From contig JAUIAU010000012.1 in the NCBI GenBank assembly GCA_030425185.1, positions 1 through 64,000 of the forward strand: a stretch of 64,000 nt of DNA, in the 5' to 3' direction. This document shows, in pieces, positions 1 to 8,371 of the stretch; position 1 is the first letter of the stretch, and the number at the start of each line of letters is the position of its first letter. Source of the stretch: Alphaproteobacteria bacterium. GTDB taxonomy: Bacteria; Pseudomonadota; Alphaproteobacteria; Rhodobacterales; Rhodobacteraceae. A program made the position numbers and the translations under genes. A model generated the notes under the pieces. The model did not search any database. It was not told where the DNA came from and saw only the letters and a program-made list of their open reading frames with translations.

Positions 1-169
1 AGCCCAGCGCGCGGGCGCGTCCGAGGAACTTCAGCTTGTGCACGTCGCTCTCGCGGAAGCTGCGATAGCCGTTGTCCGAGCGCAGCGGCCGCACGAGGCC
101 GATTTCCTCGTAGTAGCGGATGGTCTTCGCGGGCAGGCCGGTCGCTTCGGCGGCGTCTCCGATGTTCAT
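1..169 (-). CDS. cueR: MerR-family copper regulator, N-terminal part (CueR-like), cut by window edge
   Basis: The visible 56 residues are a MerR-type winged helix-turn-helix: [20 protein letters not shown] followed by EEIGLVRP. This is the DNA-binding half of a metal-sensing MerR regulator; the C-terminal metal-binding loop lies beyond position 1 and cannot be checked. The start codon overlaps the copA stop in an ATGA junction (166-169), so the two genes form one operon. Pairing with a Cu(I) ATPase, and the 19-bp-spacer promoter in front of copA, argue for a copper-sensing CueR/HmrR-type protein. Silver or gold response cannot be excluded. The family call is firm; the metal is inferred from context. 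Confidence 0.85.
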   Translation of the reverse strand, partial: MNIGDAAEATGLPAKTIRYYEEIGLVRPLRSDNGYRSFRESDVHKLKFLGRARALG

Positions 170-2667
170 GCTGGGCTCTCCTGTTCGGCGGGACGCGGGA
201 TCGGACGGGACGGGCCGGTGTCGCGGCGGCCCGGAATGCGGCGCAGGCGCAGGGCGTTCGACAGCACGAAGACCGACGACAGCGCCATCGCCCCCGCTGC
301 CAGCATCGGCGACAGCAGCATTCCGAAGGCCGGGTAGAGCACCCCCGCCGCCACCGGGATCAGCGCGGTGTTGTAGCCGAAGGCCCAGACGAGGTTCTGG
401 CGGATGTTGCGCATCGTCCGGTGCGAGACATCGAGCGCCGTCGCCACCCCGCGCAGGTCGCCCGACATCAGGACCACGTCGGCGGCGTCGATCGCCACGT
501 CGGTGCCGGTGCCGATGGCGATGCCGACATCGGCATGGGCCAGCGCCGGGGCATCGTTGATCCCGTCGCCGACGAAGGCGAGCGCGCCATGCTCCGCCCG
601 CAGGCGGGTCAGGGCCTCGACCTTGCCCTCGGGCAGCACGCCCGCCACGACGTGATCGATGCCGACCTCGCGGGCGATGGCGCGGGCGGTCTCTTCCCGG
701 TCGCCGGTGATCATCGCGACGCTCAGGCCCGCGGCATGCAGCGCGGCGATGGCCTCTCGGCTGGTGGGTTTCACCCGGTCGGCCACGGCGGCGAGACCGG
801 CGAGACGCCCGTCCACCGCGACGAAAAGCACACCGCGCCCCTTGTCCGCGAGGTCGGCCGCAGCGGCGGCCAGCGCGGCGGGGTCCGCGCCCGCGTCCCG
901 CATCAGGGCCGCCGTGCCGACAGCCACGCGATGGCCCGCCACCGTGCCGAGCACGCCCTTGCCGGTCCGGGTCTCGAACCCTTCGACCGGCTGACCGGCG
1001 GCCTCGGGCGCGGCGCGCAGCAGGGCGGCGGCCAGCGGGTGTTCGGACTGCGCTTCGACGGCGGCGGCAAGCGCCAGCACCGTCTCGCGCTCGAAGCCCT
1101 CCGCCGGGATCAGGTCGGTCAGCTCCGGCCGCCCCTCGGTGACGGTGCCGGTCTTGTCGAGCGCCACAACACGCACGTCCGACAGCCGCTGCAGCGCATC
1201 GCCCTTGCGGAAGAGGACGCCCAGTTCGGCCGCGCGCCCGGTGCCGACCATGATCGAGGTCGGCGTCGCCAGTCCCATCGCGCAGGGGCAGGCGATGATC
1301 AGGACCGACACCCCCGCCACCAGCGCCAGCGTCAGCGCCGGATCGGGTCCGACCAGCAGCCAGATCGCGACGGTCAGCGCGGCGACGCCCATGACCGCCG
1401 GGACGAACCACAGCGTGATCCGGTCCACCAGCGTCTGGATCGGCAGTTTCGCGCCCTGCGCCTGTTCGACCATGCGGATGATCTGCGCCAGCGTGGTCTC
1501 AGCACCGACACGGGCCGCGGCGAAGGTGAAGCCCCCGGCCCCGTTCACCGTGCCGCCGGTGACCGTGTCGCCCGGTCCCTTGGTCACCGGGATCGGCTCG
1601 CCGGTGATCATGCTTTCGTCGACGTGGCTCGATCCCTCGGTGATCGCGCCGTCGGTCGGGATGCGCTCGCCGGGGCGGACCACGATCAGGTCGCCCACCG
1701 CCAGCGCCTCGACCGGGACATCTTCCAGCACCTCGCCCCGGCGCACCCGCGCGGTGCGGACCTGAAGGCCCAGCAGCGACTGGATCGCCGCGCCGGTGCG
1801 GCCCTTGGCCCGCGCCTCCAGCGCCCGGCCCAGCAGGATCAGGACGACGATGACGGCAGCCGCCTCGAAATAGACCGCGCGCACCGCCTCGGGCAGCAGC
1901 GCGGGCAGGAAGGTCGCGACGGTGGAATAGGTGTAGGCGGCCAGCGTCCCCACGGCGACGAGGCTGTTCATGTCGGGCGCGCCCCGCACCAGCGCGGGCA
2001 GGCCCTTGACGTAGAACATGCGCCCCGGCCCGGCGAGCACGGCGGTCGTCAGGGCGAACTGGATCAGCCAACTGGTGTGATGCCCGATGGTGGCCCCGAT
2101 CAGGGCATGGACACCGGGGATGACATGGCCGCCCATCTCCAGCAGGAAGACCGGCAGCGTCAGCGCGGCGGCGAAGAGCAGGCGGCGTGCCAGGTCCTGC
2201 GCCTCGGCCTCCTTGCGGGCTGTTCGGTCGGTGCTCTCGCTGGCCTGCGCCGGTTTGGCGGGATAGCCGAGCCTGGTCGCCTTCGCGGCCAGCGCCGCCG
2301 GATCGGTTGCGCCTTCGAGATACGTGATTTCAGCGGTTTCCGCCGCGAGGTTCACGTTGACGTCGAGCACGCCCGGCACCCGCCGCAGCACGCGGTCCAC
2401 CCGGCCCACGCAGGAGGCGCAGGTCATCCCCGAGACCGCCAGCGTGACCGAGGTCTCGCGCGCCGGGTAGCCCAGCTTGGCGAGCCGTGCGGTGATCGCC
2501 GACAGGTCGGCCTCCGGGCCGAGCTGCAGGTCGGCGGTTTCCGAGGCGAGGTTGACCGACACCTCCCCGACCCCGGGCATGGCCCGCAGGACCCGGTCGA
2601 CACGCCCGACGCAGGACGCGCAGGTCATGCCATCAACGGCGAGACGGACGGGAACGGGATCGGACAT
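166..2667 (-). CDS. copA: Cu(I)-translocating P1B-type ATPase
   Basis: 833-residue P-type ATPase that exports Cu(I) from the cytoplasm across the inner membrane. Two N-terminal HMA domains carry the copper-binding motif MTCASC (Cys16/Cys19 and Cys83/Cys86). The membrane metal motif is CPC (460-462). TGEP (355-358) is the actuator loop, DKTGT (504-508) holds the phosphorylated Asp, and GDGINDAP marks the end of the P domain. Length and domain order are normal for bacterial CopA with two HMA domains. A GGAGG ribosome site lies just before the ATG. The gene is first in a two-gene operon with cueR and is probably induced by copper through the MerR-type promoter upstream. Confidence 0.96.
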   Translation of the reverse strand: MSDPVPVRLAVDGMTCASCVGRVDRVLRAMPGVGEVSVNLASETADLQLGPEADLSAITARLAKLGYPARETSVTLAVSGMTCASCVGRVDRVLRRVPGVLDVNVNLAAETAEITYLEGATDPAALAAKATRLGYPAKPAQASESTDRTARKEAEAQDLARRLLFAAALTLPVFLLEMGGHVIPGVHALIGATIGHHTSWLIQFALTTAVLAGPGRMFYVKGLPALVRGAPDMNSLVAVGTLAAYTYSTVATFLPALLPEAVRAVYFEAAAVIVVLILLGRALEARAKGRTGAAIQSLLGLQVRTARVRRGEVLEDVPVEALAVGDLIVVRPGERIPTDGAITEGSSHVDESMITGEPIPVTKGPGDTVTGGTVNGAGGFTFAAARVGAETTLAQIIRMVEQAQGAKLPIQTLVDRITLWFVPAVMGVAALTVAIWLLVGPDPALTLALVAGVSVLIIACPCAMGLATPTSIMVGTGRAAELGVLFRKGDALQRLSDVRVVALDKTGTVTEGRPELTDLIPAEGFERETVLALAAAVEAQSEHPLAAALLRAAPEAAGQPVEGFETRTGKGVLGTVAGHRVAVGTAALMRDAGADPAALAAAAADLADKGRGVLFVAVDGRLAGLAAVADRVKPTSREAIAALHAAGLSVAMITGDREETARAIAREVGIDHVVAGVLPEGKVEALTRLRAEHGALAFVGDGINDAPALAHADVGIAIGTGTDVAIDAADVVLMSGDLRGVATALDVSHRTMRNIRQNLVWAFGYNTALIPVAAGVLYPAFGMLLSPMLAAGAMALSSVFVLSNALRLRRIPGRRDTGPSRPIPRPAEQESPA

Positions 2668-2695
2668 CGGGGGCCTCCTTCGGACGGACGCCCCT

Positions 2696-2726
2696 CACAT
2701 AAGGCTTCCAGTCACGGGAGGGTCAA
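2696..2726 (-). promoter_or_regulatory. MerR/CueR-type promoter of copA-cueR
   Basis: On the minus strand a -35 TTGACC (2721-2726) and a -10 TATGTG (2696-2701) are separated by 19 bp (2702-2720). The long spacer carries the imperfect dyad CCCTCC-N6-TGGAAGC. An over-long spacer with a dyad between the two boxes is the hallmark of MerR-activated promoters and resembles CueR sites. The start codon is about 30 bp downstream of the -10 box. Confidence 0.8.
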
Positions 2727-2780
2727 GGGGCGCGCCGATCCAAACTGTCGCGCCCCGCTGCCCTGCCCCGCCCGGCCGGT

Positions 2781-3659
2781 TCAGGCCCGCGCCAGCACGA
2801 AATCGAAGCTGACGTCCCAGTACGGCCCGGCAAAGCCCATCGCGGCGGCCTTGGCCGGATCGCTTTCCTTGCGGAAATCCGCGAGCAGGCTTTCCTTCAC
2901 GCCGAAGACCGCGTCCGAGTTGATGTAGGGATCGTCGGGATCGAAGATATGCGTGGTCAGCGTGTCGTAGCCCTCGGCGCTGATGATGTAGTGCAGGTGC
3001 GCGGGCCGGAACGGATGCCGTCCGAGCCGGCCCAGAAGCTGGCCCACCGGCCCGTCATCGGGGATCGGGTAGAACTTGGGCTTCACCGCCTTGAACCAGT
3101 AGGTGCCGTCCTCCCCCGTGGTGAAGACGCCGCGCAGGTTGAAATCAGGCTGCAGGCCCTTCTGCTGCACGTCGTAGAAGCCCTCGTCATTGGCCTGCCA
3201 GACGTCGATCCGCGCCCCGGCGACCGGATTGCCCTCGGTGTCGAGGATGCGGCCCCGGACCACCATGTCCTCGCCCTTCTGGTCGAGGCAGATGTTGGTG
3301 CCCATCTCGTATTCCGGCGCATCGGCCACGTGGAACGGCCCGAGCACTGTGTTCTCCGACGCCCCGGTCGGGCGGCGGGCGTTGATCGCGTCGACCAGCA
3401 TCGAGACGCCGAGGACGTCCGACAGCAGGATGAACTCCTGCCGCCAGTCGTTGCACATATGCCCGGTCCTGGTCAGGAACTGGATCGCTTCGAACCACTC
3501 GTCCTGCGTTGGCTCGATCTCCTTGACCGCCTCGTGCAGCTTGCGGGTGATGACCTCCATCACCTCCGCGAGCCGCGCGTCCTTGGCATTGGCATTGCGG
3601 CCGGTCACCACCTCGACCGAGTCGGCCTCGGTGAAGAAACCCTTTTCGTGCGCGTCCAT
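2781..3659 (-). CDS. Hydroxyquinol 1,2-dioxygenase (intradiol)
   Basis: 292-residue intradiol dioxygenase with an N-terminal helical dimerisation domain (about 1-105). Fe(III) ligands are recognisable as Tyr162 (in WQANDEGFY), Tyr197 (in FYPIPDDGPVG), and His221/His223 (in RPAHLHY). The GPFHVADAP segment is typical of the hydroxyquinol branch rather than catechol dioxygenases. The expected reaction is ortho cleavage of 1,2,4-trihydroxybenzene to maleylacetate. Maleylacetate reductase, encoded at the head of the same operon, fits this exactly. The start at 3659 has a GGAGG site; an upstream in-frame extension lacks one and lies inside the preceding gene. It is the last gene of the operon. Named chqB, graB or tftH in other organisms. 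Confidence 0.92.
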   Translation of the reverse strand: MDAHEKGFFTEADSVEVVTGRNANAKDARLAEVMEVITRKLHEAVKEIEPTQDEWFEAIQFLTRTGHMCNDWRQEFILLSDVLGVSMLVDAINARRPTGASENTVLGPFHVADAPEYEMGTNICLDQKGEDMVVRGRILDTEGNPVAGARIDVWQANDEGFYDVQQKGLQPDFNLRGVFTTGEDGTYWFKAVKPKFYPIPDDGPVGQLLGRLGRHPFRPAHLHYIISAEGYDTLTTHIFDPDDPYINSDAVFGVKESLLADFRKESDPAKAAAMGFAGPYWDVSFDFVLARA

Positions 3660-3670
3660 TTCGGCCTCCG

Positions 3671-5428
3671 TCAGCGGGCGAGGATCTTGGTGAGCACCCG
3701 GCGCAGCTCGGCGGCGGGCTGGTCGGACATCGCCTCGGCGCGCCAGGCGACATGCTGGTCGGGTCTCACGAGGATGCAGCCCGAGTCGCGGATGTCGCGC
3801 GCCCGCGCCCAGTCGCCCGAGTGATCGACGATCTTCCGGCGCGGCCCGATGACATGCACCCGGATGTCGAGGCCGGTTTCGGCCCCGACCTCGGCGGCGG
3901 CCGCCTCCCACGCCTCGCCGCCGATCCCGGTGAAAAGCGTGAACCGCCCCTTGCCACAGAGATCGAGCGTCGAGTGCTTGTCGCCCGTCACCCCGTCGAA
4001 GAGCCAGACATGCGGGATGCGCGCCCCGGGCCAGGTCGTCGGCTGGTAGTGCAGCTCAGCATCGAGGTCGAAGGCCGGTTCGATCTGCCCGTCGGTGACC
4101 ACCGCGTCCGACCGGTAGCGCTGGTTCATCTCGACGCCATGCGCGTCGAACTCGTATTTCTTGAAGGCGATGGCCTCGCGCAGCGCCTCGCGCTGGGCCT
4201 CGGCCGCGGGCGTCGCGTCGCAGCGCGCGTCCATGCTGGCGCGGATCTTGTCGATATCGGTGCCGCCGGTCATGCCAAGCGCCTCGAAGATCGGGCCGAA
4301 CTCGCCGATCGACTGGTTGGCGCGGGTGACGATCTGCTTTGCCACCGGCGCGCGCTCGACCGAGTAGCTGTCGAGAAGCCCCGGACCCGCCTGCCCCTTC
4401 AGCACCGCCGCCAGCTTCCACGCCAGGTTGAAGCTGTCCTGGATCGACGTGTTCGACCCCAGCCCGTTCGACGGCGGGTGCCGGTGCGCCGCGTCGCCCA
4501 TGATGAAGACGCGGTCCTTCTGCATGTGGGTCGCGTACATGTTGTTGACGGTCCAGGTGTTGGCGGACAGCAGCTCGATCTCCAGCTCCGGATCGCCGAC
4601 CAGCTGCCGCGCGACGCCGGTGGCGAACTCGGGCGTCACCTCGGGCGCGGGCTGGCTGATGTCGTAGCCCCAGACGATCAGCCATTCGTTCCACGGCCGC
4701 ACCATCCGGACGAGGCCCATGCCGATCCCGCCGACGTCCGCGCCGGGCTGCATGACCCAGTAGAGCACGCTCGGCCGGTGCGCGACGTATTTCGACAGGT
4801 CGGCCCGGAACAGGATGTTCATCGAGCCGCCGACCCCCATCTGGCCCTCGAAGGGCAGACCGGCATGCTCGGCCACCAGCGAGTTGCCGCCATCGGCGCC
4901 CACGAGGTACTTCGAGCGGATCGTCACCGTCTCGCCCGACAACCGGTCGCGGCAGGTCGTGGTGACCCCGTCCCTGTCCTGCACGTGGCTGACGTACTCG
5001 GTCGACATCCGCGCCTGCGTGCCGCGCGAGCAGGCGGTCTTGAACAGCAGCGGCTCCATGAAGGTCTGCGGCAGGTCGTTCATCATCGTCGGGCTGGACA
5101 GCAGGTGTTCGGCCTTCGAAAGCGGATGGTTGCCCCAGGACTTCATGCGGCCGATCTCCTCGCCCGCGAGGCTCTCGCAGAAGATGTTCTCGCCCATCAG
5201 GTCCTGGTGGGTGGCGAAAAGATAGGCCTCGTCCTCGACCTCGCGCCCGAGATCGCGCAGCACCTCCATGGTGCGCTGGTTGGTGATGTGGGCGCGCGGC
5301 GTGTTGGCCAGCCAGCGGTAGCGGTTGATCGCCATGTTCGCGATCCCGTAGCTCGACAGCAGCGCGGCGGTGGCCGAGCCGGCAGGCCCGGTGCCGATGA
5401 TCAGAACGTCGGTTTCGATATGTGCCAT
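3671..5428 (-). CDS. FAD-dependent phenol hydroxylase (TfdB/PheA-type)
   Basis: 585-residue group A flavoprotein monooxygenase. It has the FAD dinucleotide fold IIGTGPAGSATAALL at the N-terminus, the DGGNS segment, and the second FAD motif GDAAHRHPPSNGLG. A C-terminal thioredoxin-like domain (after about residue 430) is typical of the larger phenol hydroxylases. Overall it resembles 2,4-dichlorophenol 6-monooxygenase. Using NAD(P)H and O2 it would ortho- or para-hydroxylate a phenolic substrate. Position between the importer genes and hydroxyquinol dioxygenase suggests it makes hydroxyquinol, for example from a resorcinol- or hydroquinone-like compound; the exact substrate is inferred. The start has a good AAGGAAGG-like site and lies 4 bp after the livM stop. 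Confidence 0.88.
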   Translation of the reverse strand: MAHIETDVLIIGTGPAGSATAALLSSYGIANMAINRYRWLANTPRAHITNQRTMEVLRDLGREVEDEAYLFATHQDLMGENIFCESLAGEEIGRMKSWGNHPLSKAEHLLSSPTMMNDLPQTFMEPLLFKTACSRGTQARMSTEYVSHVQDRDGVTTTCRDRLSGETVTIRSKYLVGADGGNSLVAEHAGLPFEGQMGVGGSMNILFRADLSKYVAHRPSVLYWVMQPGADVGGIGMGLVRMVRPWNEWLIVWGYDISQPAPEVTPEFATGVARQLVGDPELEIELLSANTWTVNNMYATHMQKDRVFIMGDAAHRHPPSNGLGSNTSIQDSFNLAWKLAAVLKGQAGPGLLDSYSVERAPVAKQIVTRANQSIGEFGPIFEALGMTGGTDIDKIRASMDARCDATPAAEAQREALREAIAFKKYEFDAHGVEMNQRYRSDAVVTDGQIEPAFDLDAELHYQPTTWPGARIPHVWLFDGVTGDKHSTLDLCGKGRFTLFTGIGGEAWEAAAAEVGAETGLDIRVHVIGPRRKIVDHSGDWARARDIRDSGCILVRPDQHVAWRAEAMSDQPAAELRRVLTKILAR

Positions 5429-5432
5429 GGGA

Positions 5433-6494
5433 TCACCCTTCCTTGGACGTCAGGACCCCGCCGACGAGCCGCCGCCGGATCGGGAACAGTTGCAGACCGG
5501 TTTTCTCGGAAATCAGCCCCCAGAGGCCGCGCGGCGCGAACAGCATCACGGCGATGCCGATCAGGCCGAGCAGCATCAGGTACCAGCTGCCGTAGTCGGC
5601 CAGCAGGCTCTGGAGCAGGAAGAAGACGAGGACGCCGATGATCGGACCCTCGATGGTGCCGATGCAGCCGATCACCACGATGAAGATCACGTAGGCGGTC
5701 CAGTCGGTCACGCTGAAGGCCGCGTCGGGCGAGATGCGCGCCTTCTGCAGGTAGATCAGCCCGCCCGCCAGCCCGGTGCCGAAGGCCGCGGTCAGGAACA
5801 CCAGCCATTTCATCCGGCCCGCGTCGACGCCGACCGACCGCGCGGCCTCGGTGTTGTCGCGCACGGCGGCCAGCGCCAGCCCGCGCCGGGTGCGGAGCAG
5901 CGCATAGATGCCCGCGATGGTGCCCGCCGCCAGCGCCAGCGCCAGCCAGTAGGCGAGGATGTCGCGCGCGGCACTCGCCCGCACGTCGAAGAGCGCGGCG
6001 ATCCCCTCGACCAGCATCATGTCGCCCAGCGCGTCGCGCGGCAGCGAGGTGCCGGTGCCGCCGCCGACCGACCGCCACTGGGCGACGCCGAGCCGCGCGA
6101 TCTCGGCGATGACCCAGGTGCCGATCGCGAAATAGGCGCCCTGCAGGCGGAAGGCGAAGAAGGCCGTCGGGATCGCCAGCACCAGCGCCGCCACCCCGCC
6201 GAGCAGGATCGCGGGCACCGGGTCGACACCGCCGAGGATCACCACGCCGTAAAGCGCATAGGCCCCGATCCCCACGAAGGCCTGCTGGCCGACCGACACG
6301 AGGCCGCCGTATCCTGCCAGGAGGTTCCAGAACTGCGCCAGCGTCAGCATCGTCAGGATGAAGAACAGGTCCTGGATCAGCCCGCGCGAGGCATAGAGCG
6401 GTGCGAGCGCCAGCAGCACCACCAGCGCCAGGGCCGCGATCAGCGCCCCGGTCGAGGCGGGCGTGCGGGTGGTGACGGAATACCGGGCCGACAT
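5433..6494 (-). CDS. livM: ABC transporter permease, LivM type
   Basis: 353-residue inner-membrane permease of the branched-chain/hydrophobic amino-acid (HAAT) importer class, with about ten hydrophobic segments and a LivM-like core (AGYGGLVSVGQQAFVGIGAY). I chose the start at 6494 (MSARYSV) because GAGAGG precedes it, and a longer reading would overlap the livH reading frame. The livH stop lies at 6496, leaving a one-base gap. Together with livH, livG, livF and the Tat-exported binding protein it completes one importer. Since the operon also encodes hydroxyquinol-pathway enzymes, the cargo is more likely an aromatic acid than leucine. Confidence 0.9.
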   Translation of the reverse strand: MSARYSVTTRTPASTGALIAALALVVLLALAPLYASRGLIQDLFFILTMLTLAQFWNLLAGYGGLVSVGQQAFVGIGAYALYGVVILGGVDPVPAILLGGVAALVLAIPTAFFAFRLQGAYFAIGTWVIAEIARLGVAQWRSVGGGTGTSLPRDALGDMMLVEGIAALFDVRASAARDILAYWLALALAAGTIAGIYALLRTRRGLALAAVRDNTEAARSVGVDAGRMKWLVFLTAAFGTGLAGGLIYLQKARISPDAAFSVTDWTAYVIFIVVIGCIGTIEGPIIGVLVFFLLQSLLADYGSWYLMLLGLIGIAVMLFAPRGLWGLISEKTGLQLFPIRRRLVGGVLTSKEG

Positions 6495-6495
6495 C

Positions 6496-7356
6496 TCACT
6501 GACCTCTCGGGAACAGGCCGCGCGGGCGCAGCAGCAGCACGACGAGGAAGGCGACATGGCCCGCGAGGATCTGCCACTCGGGATTGATCGCCGCGCCCAC
6601 GGTCTGCGCCACGCCGATCACGATGCCCCCCGCCAGCGTCCCCCAGAGACTGCCCAGCCCGCCGATGATGACCGCCTCGAAGGCGTAGATCAGCCGCGCC
6701 GGGCCGATGGCCGGGTCGAAGTTCGCCCGCGTCCCGAGGTAGAGCGCGGCGACCGTCACCACCAGCATCGCCAGCGCGGTCGCGGTGGCGAAGACCCGGT
6801 CGGGGCGGATGCCCATCAGGCTCGCCGTCACCGGATCGTCCGAGGTCGCCCGGAACGCCCGCCCGATGGCGGTGCGGTACATCACCTGGTTCAGCGCCAC
6901 GATCACCGCCACCGCAGACCCGAAGGTCAGAAGCGGCAGCACCCCCAGCGAGACCGGGCCGACCGCGACCGAGGCGGTCTCGAGCGCACCCATCGACAGG
7001 CGCTGGCTGTCGGCGGAGAACCCCTCCAGCAGCCCGTTCTGGATCGCGATGGAGAGGCCGAAGGTCACCAGCAGCGGCGGCAGGATGTCGTCGCCCAGCG
7101 TCCGGTTCAGCACCGCCTTCTGCAAGACCCAGCCGAGACAGAACATCAGCGGCGCCGCCAGCAGCGCGCCCACGACCGGGTGCAGGCCCAGCGCCGAGAC
7201 GATCACCAGGATCAGGTAAGCCCCGAACACGATCAGGTCGCCATGGGCGAGGTTCACCAGCCGCATGATCCCGAACACGAGGCTCAGACCGGCGGCGAAG
7301 AGCGCGTAGAGGCCGCCCAGCAGCACCCCCTGCAGGATGGTATCCACCCAGATCAC
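6496..7356 (-). CDS. livH: ABC transporter permease, LivH type
   Basis: 286-residue permease of the LivH family, the partner of LivM (GLYALFAAGLSLVFGIMRLV near the N-terminus; GLGSLWGTLAGGIVIGV near the C-terminus). I placed the start at a GTG at 7356, preceded by GAAGGGGG at a suitable distance; the longer open frame reaches into a repeat-like intergenic stretch and would give a non-family N-terminus. The 121 bp upstream carry that repeat-like sequence and separate livH from livF, so expression may be tuned here. Substrate as argued for livM. Confidence 0.88.
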   Translation of the reverse strand: MIWVDTILQGVLLGGLYALFAAGLSLVFGIMRLVNLAHGDLIVFGAYLILVIVSALGLHPVVGALLAAPLMFCLGWVLQKAVLNRTLGDDILPPLLVTFGLSIAIQNGLLEGFSADSQRLSMGALETASVAVGPVSLGVLPLLTFGSAVAVIVALNQVMYRTAIGRAFRATSDDPVTASLMGIRPDRVFATATALAMLVVTVAALYLGTRANFDPAIGPARLIYAFEAVIIGGLGSLWGTLAGGIVIGVAQTVGAAINPEWQILAGHVAFLVVLLLRPRGLFPRGQ

Positions 7357-7368
7357 TACCGGCCCCCT

Positions 7369-7430
7369 TCTTCTTGGCTGAAATACTCCGGGGGGCCGAG
7401 CGGAGCGAGGCGGGGGCAGCGCCCCCTCCC
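7369..7430. repeat. Intergenic repeat-like element with hairpin
   Basis: The gap between livH and livF holds AAATACTCCGGGGGG followed by a purine-rich tract and a hairpin GGGGGC-AGC-GCCCCC (7412-7426). From memory, similar 'ATACTCCGG' intergenic elements recur in Rhodobacterales genomes. Only this one copy is in the window, so repetition cannot be shown here. It could act as an intercistronic attenuator or mRNA stabiliser within the operon. Confidence 0.4.
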
Positions 7431-7477
7431 CGGCCCGCCGTCCCGCGCCCCTGTCCCCGCATGTCTCCCGCGCCCGG

Positions 7478-8371
7478 TCATGCCGCCGCCCCGAAATAGG
7501 CGGCATGGATGTCCGCGCGTCCGATCTCGGAGGGTTTGCCGGTCAGCGTGACCCGGCCCTCCATCATGCAATAGACCCGATCCGCCACCGCCAGCGCCTG
7601 CCCGATGTCCTGTTCGACCACGATCACGCTGGCGCCGCTCGCCTTGATCCGCGGCAGGGCGGCGTAGATGTCGCGGATCACCACCGGCGCGAGGCCGAGG
7701 CTGATCTCGTCGCAGAGCAGCACGTCGGGGTTCGAGATCAGCGCCCGCCCGATGGCCACCATCTGCTGCTGGCCGCCCGACAGCGCGGTACCCGGGCTGT
7801 GGCGCCGCTCGCGCAGGATCGGGAAGAGGTCGTAGACGGTCTCCAGGCTCCAGTAGCCCGCCCCGGTGTGCTGCGGCCCGGCATCGTGCCGCGGCAGGCC
7901 GTGGGGCCCGAGGGCGGCGGCGCGCAGCCGGTCGCCCAGCGCCAGTCCCGGCCGCCGGGGCGGCAGCCCGTGGGGGCCAAAGAACGCCCGGCGCAGGTCG
8001 CGGCCGGTCTCGGTCAGGAGGTCGTCGAGCGCGTCGCCGAAGTCGCGCCCGCCCTTGTGCTGCGCGCCGATCAGCAGGTTTTCCTCGACGCTGAGCGACG
8101 GGAAGAGCCGCCGTCCCTCCGGCACCATGGCGATGCCGCGCTTCATCACCGCGTCCGCCGGCAGGTCGCCGATGGGGGCGCCCCGGTAGAGGATGCTGTC
8201 GGGGGCGGAGCGCAGAACGCCGGTGATCGCGCGCATCAGCGTCGTCTTGCCCGCGCCGTTCGCGCCGATGATGGCGACGGTCTCGCCCGGCTCCAGCCGG
8301 ATATCGACGCCGAAGAGCGCCTGGAAGTCGCCGTAGCGGGCGGTCAGGCTGCGGGTTTCGAGCAGGCTCAT
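7478..8371 (-). CDS. livF: ABC transporter ATP-binding protein, LivF type, with internal insertion
   Basis: 297-residue ATPase with Walker A GANGAGKT (36-43), signature LSGGQQQ (197-203) and Walker B DVLLCDE (216-222). LivF proteins are normally about 235-250 residues. The excess is an extra segment of roughly 60-70 residues (about 104-173) between EENLLIGA and the WSLETVYDLFP helix, just before the signature motif. The segment is rich in Gly, Pro and Arg and contains GPHGLP twice. All catalytic motifs are intact and the frame is open, so the protein is probably functional. It overlaps the next monooxygenase gene in an ATGA junction (8368-8371). Confidence 0.88.
   Translation of the reverse strand: MSLLETRSLTARYGDFQALFGVDIRLEPGETVAIIGANGAGKTTLMRAITGVLRSAPDSILYRGAPIGDLPADAVMKRGIAMVPEGRRLFPSLSVEENLLIGAQHKGGRDFGDALDDLLTETGRDLRRAFFGPHGLPPRRPGLALGDRLRAAALGPHGLPRHDAGPQHTGAGYWSLETVYDLFPILRERRHSPGTALSGGQQQMVAIGRALISNPDVLLCDEISLGLAPVVIRDIYAALPRIKASGASVIVVEQDIGQALAVADRVYCMMEGRVTLTGKPSEIGRADIHAAYFGAAA

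Noticed and set aside
421-2928. 835-residue open frame opposite copA
   Set aside because: His/Gln/Arg/Gly-rich shadow of a firmly identified P-type ATPase.
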